From Smittia aterrima (lineage: Eukaryota > Arthropoda > Insecta > Diptera > Chironomidae): a stretch of DNA of 64,000 bases. The position numbers and the translations under genes were made by a program. This document shows, in pieces, positions 46,065 to 60,761 of the stretch (the stretch's first letter is position 1; each line of letters opens with the position of its first letter). Under the pieces are notes generated by a model. It did no database searches and was not told the DNA's origin. It worked only from the letters and a program-made list of their open reading frames with translations. The stretch covers positions 3,472,001-3,536,000 of the forward strand of contig CP093831.1 of NCBI GenBank assembly GCA_033063855.1, given 5' to 3'.

Positions 46065-49000
46065 GCATTGGGACAAACTCATAAATTCATAAAGATGAGT
46101 GTTTGGTCTCGAAGGGTCAGAGAAGGACTTTAATAATCTTGAATATTTGTGGCTTCAAATTTAGAGGATAAACTCAAATTAGGTCAGCGAGGACGTGACT
46201 TAATTCTCGACGTCTCTTCCTTAAAGCCACTTTCTTAGTTGGAAACAATTTCTCTCCGTCATCTTTCTCGCGTTTTTCCTATTTATTTAGGAATCTTGCG
46301 TGGGAGTTCATTCGGTTAGCATTCATTTGAATATAAAATCCCTTCGACAGCCCTCCGAGAATGATTTTATGAATTAGACTTTCAAATTCTTCTTTTTCTC
46401 ACTCGATTTCGTCATTTATTGGTTTTGATTTGATTCTGTCGCTATTGAGTTGCGTTTTAAACACAGGCAAAGTAAATGCACAATGAAAAGCTTACCATTC
46501 AATCAGATAAATATTTAATCCGATTCCCGTTATCTGCAGTGCAACATAATGCATTTCCCTGCTGATATTTGAAAAAGCTTTCTCTCTAAAAATGTTTTGA
46601 ATTCGTGCTCAAGTATTCTTGGAGGACTTTCTGTGCTTTCATTCGCATTTGCATAAGTTTAAATTCGTTTTCATTTACCTCAGGTGTTTGCCTTTTCGCG
46701 TTGGAATTTCTTAGACTTTGATGAAGAAATTATTCAAGGCGTTCGCCTTTTCTCCGCAGTTTCAAATCTCGATGAGAGCTCTCAACTGTTTCTCTTAGGA
46801 ATTCATTCGTTTAGGAATATTTCTTCGTAATTTACGAATACTCCCATCGAGTTCATTCAGTTTAATCTTTTCATAATTTCCTTCAATTTCAATTTTTTTT
46901 CTTATTATTTTTAATTATTGTGAAACCTCGAAAATGTTGATTCTTTAATTGTTTTCAATCTTCTGCTCGCGAGAAGTAAAAGAAGGATTCATTACCATTA
47001 ATTAGTTCAACTTAAAATCAGAGGAAAACTTATTCGTTCAAAGCTTAAGATGAAAGAATTTTCGCTGCCGAAAAGCTCAAAGCTCTCGTATAAGCTCTCA
47101 TTCTCATTTCAGTTCTTTGTAAATAATCTGCCATTTCATGCTGACTACATTAGATTTGCATAATTTTGAATACATTCTCATATTTATTAGCTGTGTAGAT
47201 TTATGTTGAGCTACGCAGAGAGATTTTCCAGGTATTTTCATATCACTCTCGTTGAAAATTAATTTCACTCTCGACTTGCTGTAATGTTTGATTTCTGGAA
47301 ATTTAATATTTGCTTTACTTTTCAGAATTCTTGTTTTGAACGCGGGGAATAAATTTATTCTCTTAAGAGCAACTTCACAGCGATACGACAAATAATTTTC
47401 TCTACTGTAGTTAAAGACCGAGGAATTCAGTGATTCGCTAAAATTGCATCTCACTGGCTTTGAAATCACTCAATTAGCTTAAAATGGCTCCATCTGTAAT
47501 GAACTCATCATTGAATCGCTTAAACAAGAGTCGAAATATTTTTTTTTGTAGTTATAACAATGCGAGCAGGAATTGACGGGGACAAAGGAGAGGAAATTCA
47601 GTTGGAAAACTCAATTTGTAAAAGAATTGGTCAACATGAATAAAAAAAGCTCGAAAATAAAAATTGCTTTCCATTCATTGGAATCGATTCGATCTCGCTT
47701 CGATTGGTTTTAGATTCATTTTCTTTTTCTCTTTTGTAAAATGACTAAAATGATGGAATTTGCAGACCTCGCGTTCAATTTAGAGTTGACTTGAAATAGA
47801 ATTGGACTGCATGGAAACAATTTGATTGCTGCTTTTGCTCTTTTAATCCAACGAAATATTCGACTCGTTTCGCTCTGTCAATTCGAATCAATTTCTATTC
47901 ACGATGGGAAGAAATTTTTGGAATATTTGTCGTAGAACCAGTCACCTGTAAAGTCTCAATTAATTCAGCATATGGAGTAGTAGGAGGAACTAAAAAAAGG
48001 GGTTTCCACTTCAACATTTGCTCACTTCTGTAAACTTTGAAAAAAATCATTCAAAGCGAAAAGCTTCAAAGCAAGAGCAAAGCTTTTTCAAGCAACAAAC
48101 AATTGAAGATCTACGTTGAGTTCTGTTGAATTTAAAAGAGGCTTGAGCATTGAATTAGGTCGAGTTCGAATTGAAACCTAAAGAGATCTCTTGCGGGATC
48201 CTTAAACGAAATGTTAACACAAAAGCAAAACAAATATTTTTCTTCAAGCGAAAGCATTTGTCGAAACTGTTGACTTTGATAGTTTGTCGATAAATCTCTT
48301 GATACTTCAAATATTTCGCTTTTTCCATCTGGCGCCGTTTGCCAAGAAAAGCAAATTTTTTTAGCTGTCTCATTCTATTTTGTTGGTGTTGCAATTCGAA
48401 CGATTTAATGTAGAGTCGTTGACCGTGATGGCTTCATCTGAACGAGAACAACTTGACGAATCACATTTATTTAATACCGATTTAATTCAAACATTTCTGT
48501 TAGAAGCGATTCTTTTCGCCTCGTTCAAAGCAGAGCAAGAGTCTTCAATTTGCATAAATTTGCTCATTTCACTATGGCTCGTTTTATGTTTTCTTTATTT
48601 TATGCAAAGAACTTTTTCCGTCTTCAATCTTCTTTCATCTGCCGAAAGAATTTATAGAAACACGTAAATGCGGCTCATCATCATTAACTTTTCCTTGTTA
48701 TCAAATTGTCTTTTTTTGATGGCGTCATCAAATGAAACGGCGCTTTTCCTCAACGAAGCTTTAAAAGCGATAGAAAATTACTTTAAGGCACTAGACGATC
48801 GACTTGAGATTGAGATTTTATTCCGATCGTCATTCTCATATCAATTCTCAACGGTGCTTTGTCTTTACTCGGTTCCGTTTCCGCTGATACTCAGCATTCA
48901 CTTTAATGCTCAATTTATTCAGGATTGCCAAAAATAACACAACATTGCTACATCGTTAGATTTTATTTTTTTTCTTCCCCTCGAACTAACTACGTTCATG

Positions 49001-52000
49001 TATCGCAATTTTAAATCTAAAGAGCTTTGATTGCTCGTATGCGAGCGGAGATTGCCGATGGAGAGCTATGAAACATTGATAAAGTCTAACTAGAAGGTCG
49101 AAAATTCTTTTCGCAATTGCTTCTCTCAGTCGTTTAGATCGCGATCATGATAATTTTAGTAGAACGAGAAGAACTCTTTCTATGCTTAACTCGCATGAAT
49201 GTTTTTAATCGCTCCCGAGGAAGACATGAAGGATATTTTTAATTTAAAAACTGGCAATAACAAGCAACAATGTTCAAGGCATCATCATTCTGATGGAGAA
49301 AATCGATTCGTGCCCCTTTCTCACCATCAAGAGAATGGACCAAAGCGTTTCAACAATCATAAATTATTTTCAGTCGTCTCTGACGGTTTTTTTTTTATTT
49401 TCGTTTTAACATAATTTCCTTTCCTCTTTCGCCATACGGTTTTGAGTTTTCCCGCTTTTAATTTATATTCGCTGAGCTTTATGGCCTCCTCAGCTGAACA
49501 GCGCAAAGGAATTAATTTTAACAGTCAGCGCTTCGCTTTTATGTTGCCATTTGTTGCATTGAACCGTGAAGTGAATCGTTCGATAATTTTTTTAAGGACT
49601 TTTCTCCGAAGGATAAAAATCTTTTTTGTTTATTTGAAATTTCATGAGACAGAACTGAAATAGACAAAGGAAGGAAAGGGAGAAAAAGACCTTCAGGAAA
49701 TCAGTTCTTCAGATCCTGTCGTCGCTTTTTTTTCTCTCCACCAACTTTAATGATCTCTCATAAAATATGCGATTGTAAATTCCAAGTAACGCTTTTTATT
49801 GAAGCGAGTTTCGATTTACATTTGCCACTGCCTCCCTCAATTTCCATACACACTCGCATTAAGTCATTTGCCAAATACGGCTGAGTTTAATTTATTTAAT
49901 GGCAGCAGGAGAGCTGAGAGGGAAACATTCTCGAGTAAAGTAGCGAAGCTTCATGATTTGTCGTTCTAATCTAAGCTTAAAGGATTTTTAAGAGTTACTG
50001 CTTGTATCGTAAGCCCAAATATATTCACTGTGTAGCTTCATCAACCTAGGAGAGTTCACAAACCTGAATGATGCTTCCCGACTTAAGTGTCGAATGACTT
50101 TTATGGCCTTCTCACTTTTCATTACTTTTTAATTCAGCGCACTTAAAAGAAAAATCAATTAGTTCGCAGTTGAACAATCTGTCGCTTCCACATTTTCCGT
50201 CGCACTCTCATTAACATTCATTACGGTTTTATCGAGGTTGTTGTTGTTGTTGTTGTTGTTGGGAGTACTTTTGCAGTTGTGCCCAATGACTTGGAAACAT
50301 GTGTGACGTTTATTGCAATGCGAAATCTGTATGGAAAGAGTCTTCACAGATGTCGATACATCATTTCTCGCAATTAAGTTGCTTCGCCCACTACTCGCAC
50401 ACTCAAAGCTTTGTCTTTTGTATTGGCTAAAGCTTTTGAATCAAATAAAGCCGCACATTAAGCATCTGATCATGAAAGCCACAAATAGAAACACGCATTC
50501 TATTATGAATGCTCAGCTAGCATATCCTCAGCTTGCTTTGCAATATTCATTCGACATTTCCACGAGTGCGTTGGCAAATAGATAATAAATAACTAAATAA
50601 ATAATTTCGAATGCACGGGGGCTCGTTTGATCATTAATCTATTTGTTCACGGTCAAACGAATTTCAAACAAAACAATGTTTTGATATTAATGCTCAAATT
50701 GAATTTCGTTCGGGAGCGAATAGCGCGAGTCGAGCGGAAAAGCTTCAATAATAAATTATCCGCCATTCACATTCGGAACTCGAAATCATCCGATAATCTG
50801 ATTTGCTTTTTCAGGCTTCACTTGATGTCGGACGCGAAAATTTATAAGCCGACGAGTGAGATCGTGAATTAACATTCAGATTCAACGGAAAGTAAATTCG
50901 AATTTATTTTGGCCGCTGATTATTCATTGATTGTTGATTGCAAAAGAAATGAGAGTTACATCAGATGGAGAGCGAAATTAGAGAAGGACTTTCAATCATT
51001 AAGAAAAGCTGCTAAAGCCTATTCATCTACAACTTTCTAACATTTCAAAGTTTTATTATGTTTGTCGAAAAAGTTCGATCGAAAACAAACTGACTTTGAG
51101 TTAGTTTTCAGGAGCTTATTGACTTAAAGTTTTGATTTTTTCGAAAGTTCGTGCATTTCTGATTGAAAGTGCAAACTTCAATGGGGAAGAGTTAAAAGCA
51201 TTTTTATTTGTGCAGCTACGAATTGAAGTTTTAAGATGAAAAGTTGAAAAGTTTTCTTTTAAAAGCTTTTGGATCGAAATCGAAATTCAAGTCCTGACGA
51301 ACGTTCCTTTTGAAATTATTTTTCGTGTTGTTCCCTCTCTCTCTCACTCTCGATGAATTATGATCCCAATAAAAATTCCTTCTGGTATATATTTTATTTT
51401 ATTCATGTGCACTTCCTTTCTGGTTACAGCAAGAAAATTTTTATTTATCGTTACCAAATAAAAGGAAAACGAATTGAAAATTGTAGGAAAGTATCGCTAG
51501 AGTATGAGATGAAGCGCTTAAAGAAACTTTATGACTCTCAAGTAAGAGCTTCTGACATGAATTTATGAAAGTTTAAAGAAATATTTTCCAGTAAACACAT
51601 TTCGCGTTGGAATTTATGGTCGCCAGTTATGTCATAATTCGATGAGGCTTGCATTAACTGCAGAAGCTTAAATCTTTCGAAAAGAAAAAAAAACGAAGAA
51701 AAAAATGTTGAAAGCTTCTCCATTTCCTGTTCCCAGCAATGAAAAACTATTTCCGTGTTCTCGCAACGTTGTTAATGTTCTCTTCTTTACGGAAAATTTA
51801 TTTTTAATGTAAACAGTTTTCAATGGAAATGTCTGAAATGTTTATCCAAGCGTAATTCTTTTCTACGAGAATTGAAACAAACGAGAAATTTTATTGCATT
51901 TAGAGGAGAAGCTCAACGGAGCTTTAAGAAGTTGCGGAACTTTTTTGATGCGCTAACTTCCACTCGAGAAATCTCCTAAATGCCATATCGTTTAAGGAAG

Positions 52001-54892
52001 ACGTGAAGCGTGAACCTTTTTTTAGCAGCAACCGCGTGACATTCATCTCATTCATCCCTTGCGCCGTAAAACTATAACTCAGACAAAGTTTTCCTCTCAC
52101 AACTAACTGCTAGTGCTATGTATTTATTTAAGATGAAGGCGTGAAGCGTTAGTTGAAAGCAAATATGAGAAGGAAAATATGCATAAATTTTTCATGTTTG
52201 CAAGCATTTTTATGATAACAAGGGAGGGAAAAGAAAAATGTTTTCGCTTGCTTTGAGAGACAGATACGGAAAGAAAGTTTTCCTTTGAAATGTTGGCACA
52301 TTTTTATTTGTTTTTCACCCTGAGCTCTCAAGCAGCATGTTCTCTGTCATGCATTATGCTAAACTAAATGTCGCATTACCGTTATGCTTTCATCTCTCGA
52401 AGTGGAAGACATCTAGAGAGATTAGAGCCTGGCTCAACATTATCTCATTAAATCCTTTGAAATTAGATGAATTATATGAAAAGTTCTTCTCCTTTTGTCG
52501 TTTTATCACTTTTCGTTGAGTTTTGTGTTAGAAGATTTCAAACTCGTGAGCCTGATGGAAATAATTGCTTTCGAATTGGAAGTCTCTACACTTTGATAAT
52601 ATCAACGACAAACCATAAATTTCATTGAACTCATTAAAGCTTTGCGTCTTTTAAATTTCCGCTGAGTTGAACTTCACTCGTGTTTGCTTTTACGACTGTT
52701 CAACGAGGAACTTTATGATTTGAATATTATTGCTGCTAGAAAGAGGCAGCTGCTTGAGAGAGAGGTTCCCCGGTTTTTTTTTCTGTGGGCAGGCTTTGAC
52801 ACAATAAAAATTGAATAATGGCCCTGCAATAAAAATAAATGTGCATTTACCGAAAAAAGATGGAAGAATAAAACATAAAACGAAATGTCTCGGAGCGTCT
52901 CCAGCAAGAGAAGAACAAGATGAAATTTGTTCAGAATCTGAAGTGAAGCAGACGATAAAGTTAAATCTGAAACGCTCGTGTCAAATCAAATAACACACTT
53001 TCAGAAGCTTCACATTTATCTGCTTAAATGTCTCGCCTTTAGCTTAAAGCATTTAGAAAAAGAAATGCATTATTGCGATTGATTTACCTTCGGCAATAAA
53101 ATAGCAATTGCCAGATATTTATTTGATTCTCTCACGTGTGAATGTCGCGAAACAATCAAAACGCAATAAATGTCTGAGAAATGATCGGCAGGTGGTGAAT
53201 AAAAGACTTTGAACGAAACAGATTTCAATCTTCGTTCGTTGATAGATTTTCCTCATTTAATTTTCTTTCCAAACTCTTTAACTTCAGCAAACTTTGTCTT
53301 TTAAATATTTAACAAAAAAATTTAATGAAATTATTCAAGAAAAGCAAACAAGTCAAATCAAAAATCTGTAAAGTTTTTAATTTTTTTCTTGAGATGCTTC
53401 CTTTTTCTTCTTCTTCTGTCTGTTCATCATCTCAAAAAAACTTTTAATGAAACTGTCTTCATTTTGTCATAACCGGCATCAAATTAAGCTTTAATACTTT
53501 GCTCTGCTCTGCCATTCGAAAAAAGCTTCATAATTTATGCATTCCCTTTCAAAAATGCTAATGAAAAGAGCTCAAAGTTCATGTTTCAAACTCGATACGC
53601 CTGAGAGCAATGCGATAAATCAAGTGGAGAAAAATTATTTTTTAATGGAAAGTTGAAACTTGTCGGAAAATTTATTTTCTTCATGCTTCACCTCTTTTGA
53701 TTATAGATCGTCCTGATTTTCCTTTTAGAAAGCCTCGAGCGCAGTCAATATTCAATCCAACCAAAAGAATGGGAACTTATCAAAGTGAATTCAAGCATGA
53801 GGCATATTCAGTCGAAGAGTTATTGCATGTACGCAAACAAAAAGTTTGGAGTAAACCAGTCAAGAGAGAGTAACAGGCAATCTTCATCAATGGAAAATTG
53901 AACCAACTACTTTAGCATACAACGATGCTTTAGGGCAGCGAAAAGGACTTCATCATGTTGATATTCTATGTAGCCTACTTTCAATATGCAACCGCGCAAG
54001 CTCTCAACTTAATTTTCTGTTTTAATTCAAACAGCTCACTTGCAAATGTTTGTTTGATGAATAGAAGCTTTCAAAAGCTTTCGACGGATAAAGCTTGCAT
54101 TCAACGTTTAAAATGAAACAAAAATCCTCAAACTACTCTAGTCTCTCCAACATTGCGGCTTTTCACGAAAAAAAGCGCAAAAGAATATTTTACTGTAATT
54201 ATTCGTTAGGGTTGCTCTGCAAAGAAAAATTAAATCATTTGAGAAGAGATCCTCCAATTATTTTTTTTTTATTTATTTTCTTGACTTCCTGTTGAGATGC
54301 CGCTGCTGAGTCTGACCCTGAAAGTCTTGAAAGAAAACTTTTCAGACTGTCAAATATTTCATTTGGTTGCGATACCTTCTTTCAACGAATTATTCTTAAA
54401 AGATTTTTACAAACTTTTCAATGTCATAAATCCGTCGTTTTACGGGGTAGTGTTTATTTTTAGGATCGCGACAGTCATTTCAATCTTCTAAGAATAATTC
54501 AAAGTAAAACGAAAACGGAACGGTGTTGAGAATTACCTGAAAAAGAAATCATTTGAAATTCAACGACGCCATTGCGTAAAAAGTAAATGGAATTCGAGTA
54601 AAAATATTCTAATTTGAAACCTTGAGTTCCTTTCCTTTCATGCTTTCGTCAGAAACGCAATACTTGAAGGAGCTCGAAGTGAATTTGTTTTGAAGGAGAT
54701 CTCAAGGAGTGTGAGCAAAATTGAATTTAAAGTAAAAGTGTTTCTGAATTTTGGTGAATTTTTCCAAAAAAAAAAAAACTTTTCATGGAAAAGGTTAAAC
54801 AGCGAGAGAACTTAATTCATCACTCAGTCGGAGCTACAAATGAATCAATTTCCTTAATGACTTTTGCTTCATCTCCTGCGCGATAAGCGCAA
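46065..54892. other. Long non-coding stretch, no supported gene
   Basis: 8.8 kb of AT-rich sequence with scattered frames of 60-121 codons on both strands (for example 47104-47469 minus and 48380-48937 plus), none with a recognisable domain, good splice context or believable composition. It may be intergenic or intronic. Its one clear peculiarity is a high density of AAGCTT. Confidence 0.5.
50237..50261. repeat. (GTT)n microsatellite
   Basis: About eight uninterrupted GTT units followed by GGG. Confidence 0.9.
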
Positions 54893-55807
54893 GAGAGTGA
54901 ATTCAAAGCTTCTTCTTCCTTTGCCGTAACAGGGAAACCGTCACACTCTCCGTGTTAATGAATCATTGCAAACATCAGAACACGAAGAAGCGGAAGGATA
55001 ATTTAATTACTGAAATTAGCTCTCTGGTTTTCACTTGAATTTTGCTTGATAAGTTGACATAGATTTTGAGGAAGCATCACTCTTATTGATTTAATACCGA
55101 AGCCGAGATTTGAACTTAACCATTACTTACTTCAAAGAGAACTCAAAGTTTGTGTCCAATCGATCTGAGAAAAGTTGAGTTTCGAGAAAACAAAACGAAA
55201 TTCAATCTCTTCCTACTTGTTGCCCTGAGCAAAATGATTGAAGAATGAATGAATGATTGCGTGTGGCGATGGTTGAAAGCTAAAATGATTTCTTTCTTTG
55301 AATTTTTTTTTTTTGGAAACTCATGAACTTGCTTTAACTTGTTGTCGAGCCTCTGCAGAGAGAAAAGTGAATGCAAATTTATGGAAATCGATAAACCCAA
55401 TATCAAAGCTCTCGCAGCTTTTGTCTCTTCAGTTCAACGTCATTTCGCTGTTGGAACGTGTCGTCCATTGAGCCATAATTGATTCCAACAAATTTCCTGG
55501 CGAAGCCTGTGGCAAATTTCGTTTAGAATTAAAGACGATTTTCTTATTCAGCGTTGAGCATCTGATAAATTAGATCCCAGAATCACCTGCTCTTGAAATT
55601 ATGTTGCGCAACTTCTTCTTCCTTCTTCGTCGCCTCTTTATTTCACGTTCAATTTAACCAGCGAAAAAGTAATTCAAACCTAACGACGACGGAATTATCA
55701 GCCTTCGCCTTCTTGTCTCATCGTTACACATCACGCGAAGGAAAAAGCAAAATAAGGAAAACGTTTCTATTCCAAAATTTACAGCGAAACTCTCGAATCA
55801 TGAAAAT
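54893..55807 (+). repeat. Left arm of inverted duplication
   Basis: Read on the plus strand, 55195-55807 matches the minus strand of 62909-62294 almost base for base (only scattered differences and a few short indels seen). A more diverged part, 54893-55021, matches the minus strand of 63712-63580. Between them the left arm has only ~170 bp against ~670 bp in the right arm, so one side was deleted or the other expanded. The ATG of the right-arm gene candidate is AGG here (54938-54940). Confidence 0.85.
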
Positions 55808-55812
55808 TGATG

Positions 55813-58800
55813 GTAAAGAAAATGATTATGAAGGCTCGTGGAGAGAAATCAATCGAAATGATGGAATCGGCAATGAATAGAATTTCTCAATCAAAGGAGA
55901 TTGAGAAGTTGTAGGCCGGCACTTGAAAGTCGAAAAATATTTCTGAGAATAAGGCAAAGCTTCTTAATGAAAAGCAGGACCCAAGCAAAAAGTTATAAAG
56001 GTCTGAATGGAGCTAAATCCGCCCACGCTTAAATTGACTTGTGTTGTGTCGGCAACGAAAGAAATAAATTCAAAGCTTTGGCATGTTATCTCATGCTCCC
56101 TATTATTTCAGGCTTTAGCAACATTAAAGCTTTAATCTGACTTTCTATCTCAATGTCATTCCGAGGATGGAAGAAAATAAGTTGTAATAACAGACGGAAC
56201 GACAGCGGCCGCACTTAATTTGCATGAAAATACATTGTTTGCAATAAAAAGCAGTTTACCTTAAACATCTACGAGCCACTTGAAGTCGACGAGATGCTTT
56301 AAGACAATTTTCACCGACAATAAAGTGAAATGAAATTGCAAACTTTACAGGAAGTACTTGAGTTTAATTCTTCTCTACCTTCTCAACGCTGTCGTCCTTG
56401 CTCGAGTGAGAAAACTTTTCTTCATAAAACTTTAAATAATTTCATTTTAGGATCCAAAAGAGATGAAATTTAATTATGAAACGAATATCTTTTGCGCTCA
56501 CTTGCATGGCAATGCAAATTCTCAGCTTAGGGATGCCTGACAACCGCAATAACAGCTTTGCAGACGGCAGGACTTTCTCGACGCTCGGAAATAATTTCGA
56601 AGAAAATCTAATAATAATTTCAAATTGCTTTAAATTTTATTTGCATATTCAGCATCAATAACAGTGAAGGAAACTTTTTAAGACAAAGTTTCCTCGTTCC
56701 ACTTTCTTTTTTGGTCGAATAAAATTAAGGCGGATCTTTCAATTTGCTTTCTTGAAAATCATTTTGCTCTTCGACCATCATCGACATCAATTTGTTGAAG
56801 CATTTTCGCTTCTCAATGGCTACCTGATTATTGAAGCTCTTTCTGTTTCTCTCAATCAAAAATAACTTTTCGAAATGTCAAGGAATTGCTCATTTGATTG
56901 CAGAAATATTTTCCATGACATGATACGAGCAGAACGTTTATAAAAATATCATTAAGCATTCCACGTTTCCTGCAATGGAAAAATGTCAAATTGATTGGAA
57001 AAAATATTTCTCCTCGTTTTAAATCTAATTATTCAGCTCTCCGGCTTTTATGATAAAAAATAAAATCAAAAAAATGAATTTAATTTTTGCATATCGAGTG
57101 ACGGGCAAATTTAATTCAATTACGAATCGCTAGACATGCCGCCACTGAATAGTTTCTTGCATAATTTAATTGCATCGGGCTGCAAATTATCGACGAACGG
57201 CAAATCGCATAATTAAATTAATCTGCTTGACGAAACACTAACGACGTTGCGAACGAGATTGCGCTTGGATTCGTGAATTGGAAGGCCAATCGATACTTCT
57301 CAAGTGCCGACACTAACGTTTGAGATTTATCGAAGAGCCAACTCTCTCTTGAGGAAATATTTCATGACTCAACCTTTAAAGGTGGGCGAAACTTTTAAAC
57401 ATTAATCACATGAGATTTAGTTTCAAGTACTTTAACAACTTTAAGCTCAAATTCATGAAACAATCAACATCAACTCTTAGATTATTCCAGCCAATCCCCA
57501 CGCGTGAACCTTCGTTGAATTTAGATTGCCAAAACTTTATAAACCTTTTCAGTAAAGTTCAATCCTTTGCTTTCCACGCTTTTCTAACCGTCGATAATCA
57601 TGTTAAAGCAAACAAAGAGAAGTGCTGCTCCATAATTTAGTCGGGAAAGGCTTCCGCTTAAACCTTAATCCTCGAAATCATTGCAGAGGAGTGCTTTAGC
57701 GAACAGAACTCCTTTCGAACAGATGAGGCTTTTATGATAAGTTTAGACCCGTGACAAACTCAACCCATAATTAATGTGACAGCAGAAGCTTTTCTTATCA
57801 GCACCTGCGTCAATTCCCAGCGTCACCAGTTAAAGGAAAAAGTGATATGAAAACATTTGAAACTGTGAATGCTTGAAGACAATTTTCTTTTCGTTTTTGG
57901 TTCGTGTTAAAACTAATTTTACAGGAGAAACTTTTACTCCTTTGGATTATATCGTCTTACGATTTGTTGGCGTTGATGGAAAGAGGAGCGAGAACTTTCG
58001 AAACACATGTTGTGCAAGCATCCTAATTTAATTAAAGTCCTCGATTATCAGAACTATGACGTTGCCTCGCTGTTCGGATCACTGCGGTGTCTCACTTGAG
58101 AGACAAAAACTTCATCCACTGACACTTTAAGCTTTCGTATTTAAACCTTTTTTTATTTAATTAACGTTGAATGAGAGAGAACGGTGGATATTGCATCAGA
58201 TGTTTAAGTTTTTGACTTTGTGATCTTAGTCAGAGGATTAAGCAAACTTGAAGAGCAACTGCAGTTTGCCTTGGGAGCAAAGACTCGAGCTAATGTCTAA
58301 TGAAGTTTTCTTCATCTTTAGCTTTTGTCGAAGATGAATTTGTCTTCTCCAAGGCAACGGAAAGCATTGTCGGCACTTCTGTTACTTCTTACAAGGAAAC
58401 GAGAACGTGCTACGCAATATTTCATTTCCTCAATTTAGCATCCGAGCATAATTTCTCGTGAACCTTCGACGCGCAGTGTATTCGTTTCACAAAGCGACAA
58501 ATACGTGCTTTAAATTTTTGAAACCTACACCCCCGCACGCCTCTTACCCGACCTCAATAATAAACTTCTTCTTTACAAGCTCGCGCTGATGATGAACAAG
58601 CCGAGAGAGAAGAAATAAAAGTGGCAAACGAAATTATAATTGAGGCATTCAAGTCGAGAGAATTAATGTTAATGATAGAAAGGTGGAGCGAGCACAGAAG
58701 GGAATTGTTGTCTCTAAACAGCGAGGCAAAGAAGTTAGACAAGCACACGCATCCGCATACAAAGCAATAATTCATGATGTAAAACTTTTCTCGGTTGAAT

Positions 58801-59993
58801 TCAGAACTTTACTGTTCGCCTTTTCCTTTAGAAGTGTTTATTTTAATTATGACACGTTTGAAAGTATGAATACAAACGCGTGTGGTGATTATTTTAAATT
58901 TTTACGCCACTCTTATGACTTTGAGTCCTTTGTTCGTCAGCGAATCCAACTCGCGTCGAGTTCTTTCAGAAAAAGCAATTTATTTGATTAAAATGCTAAG
59001 AATTCTTTACGTTTCGTCATGACAAACGTTTTAATTACGACGAACGAAAGAAAATCTTGAAAGTCACTCACGTCACGTGTCTCTTACAATCTTACAGACT
59101 TTTCAAAAGCATCTTTCGAATGGAAATCTTCGTCGATGTTTTGACACTTTGAAGCTGATTTGAGTTTCTTGTATCGAAACTTTCTCGCTCGTGTAACATA
59201 AAAGTTTTATATCGAAGGAATTTCGCTGAAAGCGATTCATCGATCGACAGTGGAGCTTAAATTAAAATGCGATCCATCAGTGGCTGTTAAAGGTGAATGG
59301 AAAGTCATCAAATTTTTTTTTGCGTTGTCATCTAAAAAAAACGCTTTGAACGCCTCCAGCATTAAGCTTCCCACTGAAAAAAAGAATTTGAACTCCATGA
59401 CATTTAATCAACTCCTACGCTTAAACAAATTTTTAATATCGTTAAAGTGCGTTTCATTTAATTAAAATTGTATGAGATTGTTGCTCGAAGCAATTGAAGT
59501 GATATCGGCAAAAAAAAAAGGGATAAATCCCTGCGTTGGCAATCGAAGTGATCCTGAACGGAAAATGTCGACATGAATAATTCATTTAATAAGTTAATTA
59601 GGAAATCAGAAAGAAGGAAGCGAAGGATGTTTCACGCACCATTAAAGATAATAATTAATGGAGATGCTCAGCATTAATTAAAAGAAACGAGTGGAGAAAC
59701 CACTTACACGTAATTTCTCTCTGGAGAGCGAAGATGCTGAAAGAGGAATTGGGTTTGTCCGTAAATTGCGCCAACAAGAGTTGAATTTTTAATTAATTTA
59801 TGCTCGAAAGCTTTTTGCCTGTCAAGCCATCCCGAATGAGAAAAGTTTTTAATAAAAGCTTCCGAGAAGCTTTGAACTTTCATCGTTATTTATGAATTCG
59901 CTGAAGGTCTTGCGTTCCAGGAACTCAACCTTGAGAAAGTTTAATCAAGATGGAAACAACAATTGCATTTAAGTTAAACAAATATAACATTAC
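55813..59993. other. Non-coding, no supported gene
   Basis: AT-rich, with many AAGCTT hexamers and only short frames. It lies past the likely 3' end of the lipophorin-receptor-type gene. Confidence 0.5.
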
Positions 59994-59999
59994 TTTATT
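59994..59999 (-). terminator. Candidate poly(A) signal for the lipophorin-receptor-type gene
   Basis: TTTATT on plus reads AATAAA on minus, ~760 bases past the stop codon. It implies a 3' UTR of that length; nearer signals could be used instead. Confidence 0.35.
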
Positions 60000-60761
60000 A
60001 TTTTTTGAAAATTAATGATTCAGTCTTTCAATATATACAATTATAGAAATTAATTAAAATTCAATTCAATTTTTCACGCTGCGTTGCTGTCTCACGTCAC
60101 GCTCGCTTTTGTCGTATACGATTGGAGAATCATTTTTCGATAAGCTTAGCTTTCCGTTTAAACGACAGCAACCCCGGACGCCTTTTCACTGAAGCTTCGT
60201 TCCTGGCTAAATTTACAGAACGACTCCGAGAGTTGCGGGGTGAAGAAAGGTTCGAGGAAGGTTGAAAGAACGAGGGGGGTGCTCAATAAAATATTTACAA
60301 TATTTCATTTTTTTTTTCTATATCAAAAAATTTCTTATATTTCTTAGGATGAAAATTTCGTTGCTTTTCATCGGTCTACATCGAGGAAGAAAGAAAGGAG
60401 AGAAATTTAATTAATATTTATTTGTTTAATGGAAGGTTTTGATGAACTCACAGCAATTCGATTGCTTCCAGTTTCGCCAACTTCTCGCCAATAATTTCTT
60501 TAATTTACAAATGTTATCCTCGAACGAATTTTTTTTTGGATGTTTGAGGATTTTTGCTTCTATTGTAACGATTAAAAGTTCTTAAAATCTAAGAAAAAAA
60601 AATTTACTCCTGATCGACTACGAGTTGATTCTTCTTCCATCCAATTAGACTAAATGAAAAGATAAAATTTGAAATGATGAATGATGGAGGACGACGTGTG
60701 TTTGCTTGGCGATGCTGTCATTTTGTTTATCTCTTAGATTCCCTTTTACTAATCACTAAAT

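Noticed and set aside
48380..48937. Hydrophobic frames of 95 and 89 codons as membrane proteins or receptor exons
   Set aside because: No receptor signature, no matching splice signals, and typical of T-rich non-coding DNA.
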